Shown: in pieces, positions 18,150 to 23,993 of the stretch
Layout of the letters: the number at the start of each line of letters is the position of its first letter
Position numbering within the stretch: position 1 is the stretch's first letter
NCBI GenBank assembly: GCA_008931825.1
Contig: QXVZ01031348.1
Coordinates: 1-23,993 of the forward strand
Origin: Phallusia fumigata
Taxonomy: Eukaryota; Chordata; Ascidiacea; Phlebobranchia; Ascidiidae
Length of the DNA: 23,993 bases
Direction of reading: 5' to 3'
Position numbers and translations under genes: made by a program
The notes under the pieces: model-generated
Databases searched by the model: none
Told to the model about the DNA's origin: nothing
What the model saw: only the letters and a program-made list of their open reading frames with translations

Positions 18150-21100
18150 TTCGCGAGGTGCGCTCTACTTCGTCGTGGACCATCGCTGGGTTATCATAGC
18201 CAAACAAACTCTCGTTACTTGTGGGGCTGCGAAAGCAAGGAATACATTTTTCGTGCTTAAACCGATGTGAAGTTAACATAGAACACGGCTATTAACTGTC
18301 ACTACTCACCTCAGGGGCGATTCTTCGTCAAAGTGCTTGAGAACTGAAATACAAAGTAATTCAAATCAATGATCAAAAGTGTGTTGTACTTAAGCTTGAT
18401 CTGAATGTACACATAAATGTAGTGTTACAATATTTATGCGAAGTGGTCACATAAATAAATAGTTAGCCAACACGATTTCTGATAATGCTCTGTTTAACGA
18501 ATTTGGGCAAGAAAAAAACACCTTTTATCCCAAAAATTGTACAACTTGGTATCCTATAGTTGCTATTGCCATAGAACATTGAATAGCACACCAGATATGT
18601 TTTGTTAGCCAGACTCTAACATCACAGCTTTAATTAACGTTGATTGCATGTTTGAATAAATAAACATATATTTGGCACACCATACCAAACGCCTAAACAC
18701 AAAACTAGAAAATTAGTTTGTAACATTTTTTTAGCTATTTTAAGCTGCTCGGCTCGTATGGTACATTTAAGTTAATTTTAGTCAGTAGTTTTGATTGGTG
18801 CGAAAGTTATAAATCAAAATTGTGTGGCTTCGTTTTATGGCATTACAAATTTTTGCCAAATTTGGAATTCAGCCGCTAAGGAAGACCCACCTGCCACGGC
18901 TGTATCGTGCAGAATGAGCTGATCTTTTTATGATCGATTTGTATTTATACGCCAGGCGATGTTGACACTGCGGTGTGGCGTGGCAATTATACGTACGTCG
19001 ATTGCAACAAAGCAAGCAGTAACAGGACAAGCCTAAAATCGGACAAAAAACAAACACGTTGATGACAAGCAGTCATAGGATGCCTTGTCGGAAACAATAT
19101 TGTCACACACAAGTTGTTGCGCATTAAAGAGTAGCAACACAACAAAGATCTAACTTAAGCTCTTAACAAACCGCGTACTTCAGTTAAAAGATTAAGTGCT
19201 GTGCCAGTTAAAACTCAATACACACTTCTTAACAAAGAACGTCAAACCTCTAGTGACCTTAAACTGGCGTTTTTTGCTCCAACAAAAGCACAAAAAAAAA
19301 CGTTTCTGAAACCCTTGTACAGCAGTAGACAAAGGTAAAGCCTGTAGACTACCTCAGTGACTATATTACAATGTCACCGTTCCTCATCTTACTACAAAAA
19401 CCAATATACGCCTTAAGAGCCTGAAGACGTTTTGTGAATTTAGGACTAAAACGAAAGCAATTACGTGTATGTTGACTGGAGTCTACATGCCTGTTTTTTT
19501 CTACGCAAGGGTTTCCACCCGTCGTGAAAATAGCGCGGAGAGGGCCTGGATAAATCGAGGGCAGAAGACAAGTGGGCTATGTGACAACATATTGAAAAGG
19601 CATCAGCTCTTCACGAAACATTAATGTGCTGAGGTTGAGCAGAAGTGGACGAGCGCGGCGCCAATCGATTTGTCGCCAGATCAATTCGATATCCAACTTA
19701 AAGTAGGGTTTTAAAAACGTGGTTTTCTACAATTTGCTTTTTGGCACTTCTGTCTACTCTGTTTAAGTGGGGATTTAAACTTCTGCGTTTGGTAGGTTAT
19801 ATGCTTTGGCGGTCAAATCAATTAAATTAAATCATAACAGACATCCAAGGAAAATGACTTTAAGTTCATTTTTAACGTTATCAAATATTACTGTCTTTTA
19901 ACATGCACCACTTCTGCTGGCTAATTTTCGCCTCTAAAAATGTGCTAACCTTTCCTTTTGCAACTAAATGACCTTTACTAACGTCTCAAATACAATTAAT
20001 AGCACAAATACATGCGGATTTTGCGGAATGCTACAACAAAAAATCCAGCAAAAAGTACTCAAAACATCTGTCACGCTTCATCGCAAATCCGAGGATCCAC
20101 TCGGCATTCCACGTTACTATGACAACGCGACGCGCTATCGTTTTTCGGAGTTTAAGTGACGCTATTGGGGGGAAACAGCAAAATGTTGAGATTTTTGCTA
20201 CCGCTTTATTCCATTTTTTTCTGTCAAGATTTGAAATATACACTTTGTCGGAAACTTACATATTGACAGACCAAACGTTTATAAATGTCTACCGATGTGA
20301 CGACATTTGGCTCGCCACAACAACAGTTGCTGGGCTTCTAGGGTTTGTTGTTACTTTAGCATGGCTTCAAAGCGGTGGAAAAGTTACATTGAAACAAACC
20401 GCACTCAGTCAAATCGTTGTGCAATTTAGGACCAATTTCGTATGTGGTAAAGTAAAATTAGAATCGAAGGATCCTGCAAATCAGGTTTCAAATCAGGAGT
20501 TATACGTCCCCGCATTGCATTGACAACACGAGGGGATCGGCAATAGAGAGGTCACTCCGTCCCCGTCGCATACATTTTCGGCCTGGACACAATACATGTC
20601 CCAGCCGTTCTTAAAGTACCTGTTATTTGGTGTTGGAAATTGACACAGCAGGGAGCGGTCTGTGTGCAAAGCGCTCCAAGTCGACAGTTTGCCCACATTA
20701 ATCGGGAATCGCAAGTCGTTGCAACGTATGCTCATCAGGCCAATAAATTGCCTGGCTGTATTCCTCCCCTTTCAAGTGGCTGTGCAGCACAAAACACAAG
20801 ATTTGTTTTATGATCCGATAGAGATTTATTGCGTAGCTGGTATCAAAACACATTCAAATCACACAACACGCAACATTGCACAATTCAAACTAAAAAATTC
20901 AAAGTTTTATTTTCTTTTTTGCTTGTTATACCAGGACTTGGCTTTGAATTTACAGGGTATATTTGATAAACACTCAACTTAGATCGGCGCAATCAAAACA
21001 CCCAGTTTGTCGGAAAACGTTTGGACAAAATAATTACAATATGTAGAGCAACGAACAATCTACGCCCACTCATGGCGAGAAGTAAAAAGATCTTCAGGAC

Positions 21101-22449
21101 TTGGCTGCGCCCCAATCGCAACGATAACAAACGTACATATCGGTTTTTCCTTTGGCAACGCAGCGGTGATTTTCCAGCCCGTAAAATACACAGTCATGTG
21201 CAAGATGGCAACCCGATGGGAACATCGTGTCCGCGGATGCAGTTATTTTTATGCCAGCGTGAGGTGATCAAGCACACCATAAAGTTGGATTACCGGAAAG
21301 GTTTNAAGCTTTATTTTCTTTTTTGCTTGTTGTACCAGGACTTGGCTTTGAATTTACAGGTTAAAATTGATAAACACTCAACTTAGATTGGCGCAATCAA
21401 AACACCCAGTTTGTCGGAAAACGTTTGGACAAAATAGTTACAATATGTAGAGCAACGAACAAGCTACGCCCACTCATGGCGAGAAGTAAAAATAAAAGAT
21501 CTTCAGGACTTGGCTGCGCCCCAATCGCAACGATAACAAACGTACACATCGGTTTTTCCTTTGGCAACGCAGCGGTAATTTTGCAGCCCGTAAAACACAC
21601 AGGCATGTGCAAGATGGCAACCCGATGGGAACATCGTGTCAGCGGATGCAGTTATTTTTATGCCAGCGTGAGGTGATCAAGCACACCATAAAGTTGGATT
21701 ACCGGAAAGGTTTGGTTGAATGCCAATGTTTGCCAAGTAATTGGGTCTTTACGTGGATTCCCGTCGCAACATATAACCTGGCAAACTGCGGCTTTTCCGC
21801 ATCAACGGGTTTCCGTGGGAAGCCCTGCAGAACAAACAGAATAAAAATAACGTTTGGTTTTTTGCCACAGGGTGCAAAGTTAGTTTAACAAAACCACGTC
21901 TACTTTTGATTCTTGCATGGAATGTTTTTACGCAACTGTAACGTCACAAACCTTCGCAAATTTATGTCACCAAGTAAACGTCATTAACAAAATTAGCTCA
22001 CACCCAGTAAATTAAACCACGCACTTCAATTTACATACACGGTAGCAAGGAAAAGAGACTATACGTTGTAACACCATGGCCTATGCTAGAATATACAAGC
22101 ACACCCCAATAGTATAAGAGTTTCCGAAAATTCCACCATTATCAACATTCATATTTCCACGGAATAGGGGTTTTATTCTTGTAAATAATTCGATTGCACA
22201 CAGAAAGGGGTAACAAAATACACGCAAACTTTAGTCGAAGGGAATTGAAAATAAAATATGATATATAAGCGGAAACGGTAGTCTAAAGCATGGTAATTCA
22301 TATAGCCTACATCAACTTAAGATTGACGATAGACTCTTACCTGAGGTAGTTAATGCTTGCTTGGTATGCTCGGGCCCTTCGGTCGTCCCGGTGATGACGG
22401 AAGAGGCGGGCCCCTGGGCGTCGCAGTTCGAAGGCAACTTCGTAATCGT
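18150..22449 (-). CDS. Three-exon partial gene, hydrophilic N-terminal region; possibly 5' exons of the PDZ scaffold
   Basis: Exons: 22341-22449 (109 bases, after GTGCAG, before GTAAGA), 18310-18343 (34-base micro-exon, TTTCAG and GTGAGT), 18150-18226 (77 bases, TTCGCAG and GTAAGT). Phases join cleanly and read Ser/Thr-rich hydrophilic protein, including VLKHFDEESPLSPTSNESLF and GYDNPAMVHDEVERTSR. The last exon ends in phase 1. A CAG just before the scaffold start (14796-14798) would accept phase 1 and read TSR-K-MAASTG. These exons may therefore be an N-terminal extension of the scaffold, made from an upstream promoter. I do not recognise the sequence as a known domain. The first exon is GC-rich against its surroundings. 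The 4-kb intron between exons 1 and 2 contains other candidates, so the 22341-18343 link is the least certain. Confidence 0.45.
18344..20204. other. Non-coding stretch, probably intron
   Basis: AT-rich, with no open frame that has splice signals. If the exons at 22341 and 18310 belong together this is intron sequence; otherwise it is upstream DNA of the 18310 exon. Confidence 0.4.
20205..20210 (-). terminator. Possible poly(A) signal
   Basis: AATAAA on the minus strand, about 285 bases past the stop codon of the candidate Cys-rich exon at 20493-20755. The position suits a 3' UTR end, but the hexamer is common in AT-rich DNA. Confidence 0.3.
20493..20755 (-). CDS. Candidate terminal exon of a Cys-rich secreted protein
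   Basis: Open from an acceptor-like ATACAG at 20756-20761 to TGA at 20493-20495, about 87 codons and richer in GC than its flanks. It holds seven cysteines, with the stretches RYFKNGWDMYCVQAENVCDG and SCCQCNAGTYNS at the end. CVQAENVCDGDG resembles the middle of an LDL-receptor class A repeat, but the rest of that domain is missing, so I do not assign it. The entry phase (1) fits the 109-base exon at 22341-22449, so it could be an alternative last exon of that gene, or a separate gene. No signal peptide was found nearby. Confidence 0.35.
20902..21304. repeat. Contig-end overlap, copy 1 (403 bp)
   Basis: Matches 21306-21713 and stops exactly at the N at 21305. Differences are denser here than in the PDZ overlap: more than ten substitutions plus a 5-base indel near 21088/21494, by eye around 3-4%. 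Confidence 0.9.
21306..21713. repeat. Contig-end overlap, copy 2 (408 bp), probably the other allele
   Basis: Second copy, starting right after the N at 21305. Same single-N architecture as at 11076 and 22787, which argues for unmerged allelic contigs and not a true tandem duplication. Confidence 0.85.
21503..21634 (-). CDS. Possible 43-aa Cys-rich peptide (allelic copy at 21094-21225)
   Basis: ATG to TGA frame with five cysteines (SGCHLAHACVF, NYRCVAK, VCYRCDWG). Its ending, VCYRCDWG, resembles SCCQCNAG of the frame at 20493. The frame is intact in both overlap copies despite several substitutions. Against it: it is short, has no signal peptide, and there is almost no AG dinucleotide upstream to serve as an acceptor. 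It may be a fragment of a decayed gene. Confidence 0.22.
   Translation of the reverse strand: MFPSGCHLAHACVFYGLQNYRCVAKGKTDVYVCYRCDWGAAKS
21753..21824 (-). CDS. Possible 72-base internal exon, gene unknown
   Basis: Preceded on the minus strand by a strong pyrimidine-rich acceptor (TTCTGTTTGTTCTGCAG) and followed by CAC|GTAAAG. In the open frame it encodes 24 residues (GFPRKPVDAEKPQFARLYV..). Its length is a multiple of three, but its phase does not fit between the exons at 22341 and 18310, so its partner exons are unknown. Confidence 0.25.
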
Positions 22450-22524
22450 CTGCACAGCGTTTATCACGCAAAACCGTTTTGTAATTAAACACCTCCGCCT
22501 ATTCGTTATCCAAACCACATAGAA

Positions 22525-22786
22525 ATCTACTTTTTCTAAAAAATCGCGTAAATTTTTCGGGGCCGAAGCTTCGCAAAATCTGACGTATTTTCGTTCGTTT
22601 ACGAAAAGTTAAGCTGTCATACAACACTTGAGCAATTATTTTTAAACGGACATAACTGGTTACCTTTACATTGTTTACGGGCCTAAAGTTATTTTGAGTG
22701 AGGTCAATGAACCGTACGTAAAATTTACGATCACAAACAACAAACAACAGTTGATTTACCAGTGGGTCTTATCAGCTAAATCGGCT
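22525..22786. repeat. Contig-end overlap, copy 1 (262 bp)
   Basis: Identical to 22788-23049 except for one base close to the end (TCGGCT versus TTGGCT); stops exactly at the N at 22787. Confidence 0.93.
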
Positions 22787-22787
22787 N

Positions 22788-23049
22788 ATCTACTTTTTCT
22801 AAAAAATCGCGTAAATTTTTCGGGGCCGAAGCTTCGCAAAATCTGACGTATTTTCGTTCGTTTACGAAAAGTTAAGCTGTCATACAACACTTGAGCAATT
22901 ATTTTTAAACGGACATAACTGGTTACCTTTACATTGTTTACGGGCCTAAAGTTATTTTGAGTGAGGTCAATGAACCGTACGTAAAATTTACGATCACAAA
23001 CAACAAACAACAGTTGATTTACCAGTGGGTCTTATCAGCTAAATTGGCT
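22788..23049. repeat. Contig-end overlap, copy 2 (262 bp)
   Basis: Starts right after the N at 22787. The near identity suggests the same haplotype or a little-diverged allele. No supported exon lies within it. Confidence 0.9.
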
Positions 23050-23993
23050 GAGTTTGTTTCGGGCGAGCATCAGAAATGGTTTGTTGTGTAATCAGCGGAC
23101 ATTTGCCAAAGGTGTGCAACAGCCAGACATACGCTTTTCTTGAGTCAACAGCCCAAGTAGCGACAGTGACTTTGTTAATTGTTAACACACGTTTTATCGC
23201 ACAGACTAGGCCTGCTTTTTCAAGCAAACCCGGCTGTGTGAGCGTTTTGTTTGGGGATAACAATGTCCGAATGAACCAATGTCAATGTAAATATCGCGCT
23301 GATAGCTTATAAAATGTGTAATATGAATTGTGTTCTGTTGAAAAAATACAGATTTAATGTATTTTCGATAGAGCTTTGTAACGTTGTATGATAAAGACCT
23401 ACATTAACAACATGAATTTCTAATTTCCAAGGAAAAAATGGGAAATATTAAAATAATAAAACGTTGGATCAGCTCAGAACTATTCAAATAAAAACCGAGA
23501 AGTCGAATTTGCTCCCGGATTGAAACACAAAACGCAATTTAGTTCTTGCTCAGAAAGTAACCACTTATTGCTAATTTTCTCAACCCTATGCCCGCTAACG
23601 GGCGCTAGCAATCACGCACAAAAGCGACTGGCATCGCAAATCAACAAAAGGCAAAATAAAGCGCAATGTTTGCGTTGGTCGTTAAGCGAACGAGGTTAAG
23701 CAAACGCGATCGAGCTGGTTCGTCACGTCAGGTGAGCAATGTGCGATTCCTACGGCCTCACCGCACAATGCACGTTAATATTTAGCCCGGTTTTTGTAAA
23801 ATCGTTGGTCGCAAGTTTGGCATGCTGCATCGAAGAGTTGCAGAAACATTAATAACTAACCACGTCCAAACATGACAAGCATGCAAACCACAAAAAGACC
23901 AACATGCCATGGAGCTTTAGTTTGCAGCTGGTGACTGAAATGCGTGGGTTGTGCTTTAGTCACCAAACGCGCATTTCGCGAATATAGTATAAT
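23050..23993. other. Right end of window, no supported gene
   Basis: A minus-strand frame at 23039-23263 is open for 74 codons and moderately GC-rich but lacks a clear donor, so it is not called. The 5' exons of the gene at 22341-22449 would be expected here or beyond the edge; I could not identify them. Confidence 0.35.

Noticed and set aside
20119..20523. Plus-strand 134-codon open frame with a hydrophobic segment
   Set aside because: No splice or promoter support and no family resemblance. It overlaps the 3' end and likely 3' UTR of the minus-strand candidate, and a frame of this length is expected occasionally in 24 kb.
22341..22449. Alternative Arg-rich frame through the exon (DYEVAFELRRPGARLFRHH..)
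   Set aside because: Also open, but its exit phase would hit a stop in the next exon at 18310-18343; the chosen frame joins cleanly.
23585..23610. GC-rich inverted repeat GCCCGCTAACGGGC
   Set aside because: Arms of only five bases; expected by chance at this length.

Overview
The window reads as eukaryotic, AT-rich (my visual impression, not computed) invertebrate DNA. Coding sequence is broken into short exons with GT..AG introns, promoters carry TATA boxes, and there are satellite and hAT-type repeats. A NHERF-type PDZ scaffold, a secreted trypsin-like protease and several allelic overlaps left in the assembly fit a highly polymorphic marine invertebrate. A tunicate such as Ciona is my best guess, but the sequence alone does not prove it. 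Every gene I can support lies on the minus strand, so transcription runs from high to low coordinates.

Layout. 1-917: 5' part of a trypsin-like serine protease (signal peptide, IVGG, His and Asp of the triad), with its TATA box (977-983) and a CRE (1033-1040); the Ser exon lies off the left edge. 1406-1550: a short hAT-type MITE. 2938-2977: a dead copy of the protease signal-peptide exon. 3777-7512: a six-exon gene, assembled here by splice sites and phase, for a secreted 266-residue protein with 24 cysteines; its fourth intron holds a 195-bp satellite array (4381-5851). 8754-14793: a NHERF-like scaffold with three PDZ domains, a 48-tetrad acidic helix and an ezrin-binding-like tail. 14797-18149: mostly non-coding. 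18150-22449: three small exons that may be the 5' part of the scaffold gene or a separate gene. 20493-21824: weak candidates for short Cys-rich secreted peptides.

Assembly structure matters here. At 11076, 21305 and 22787 a single N is flanked by two near-identical copies (about 1.23 kb, 0.4 kb and 0.26 kb). These look like overlapping contig ends, probably alleles, laid end to end rather than real tandem duplications. The first splits the PDZ gene and makes some exons appear twice. The N at 12743 falls at the 5' edge of another PDZ exon and hides its splice acceptor.

Function. The protease and the Cys-rich protein are secreted. The scaffold would sit under the membrane, joining C-terminal tails of membrane proteins (three class I PDZ domains) to cortical actin through an ERM protein. 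Nothing shows that the three loci act together. The strongest candidates for something undescribed are the Cys-rich modular gene, the acidic tetrad helix inserted in a NHERF-like protein, and the palindrome-rich satellite.
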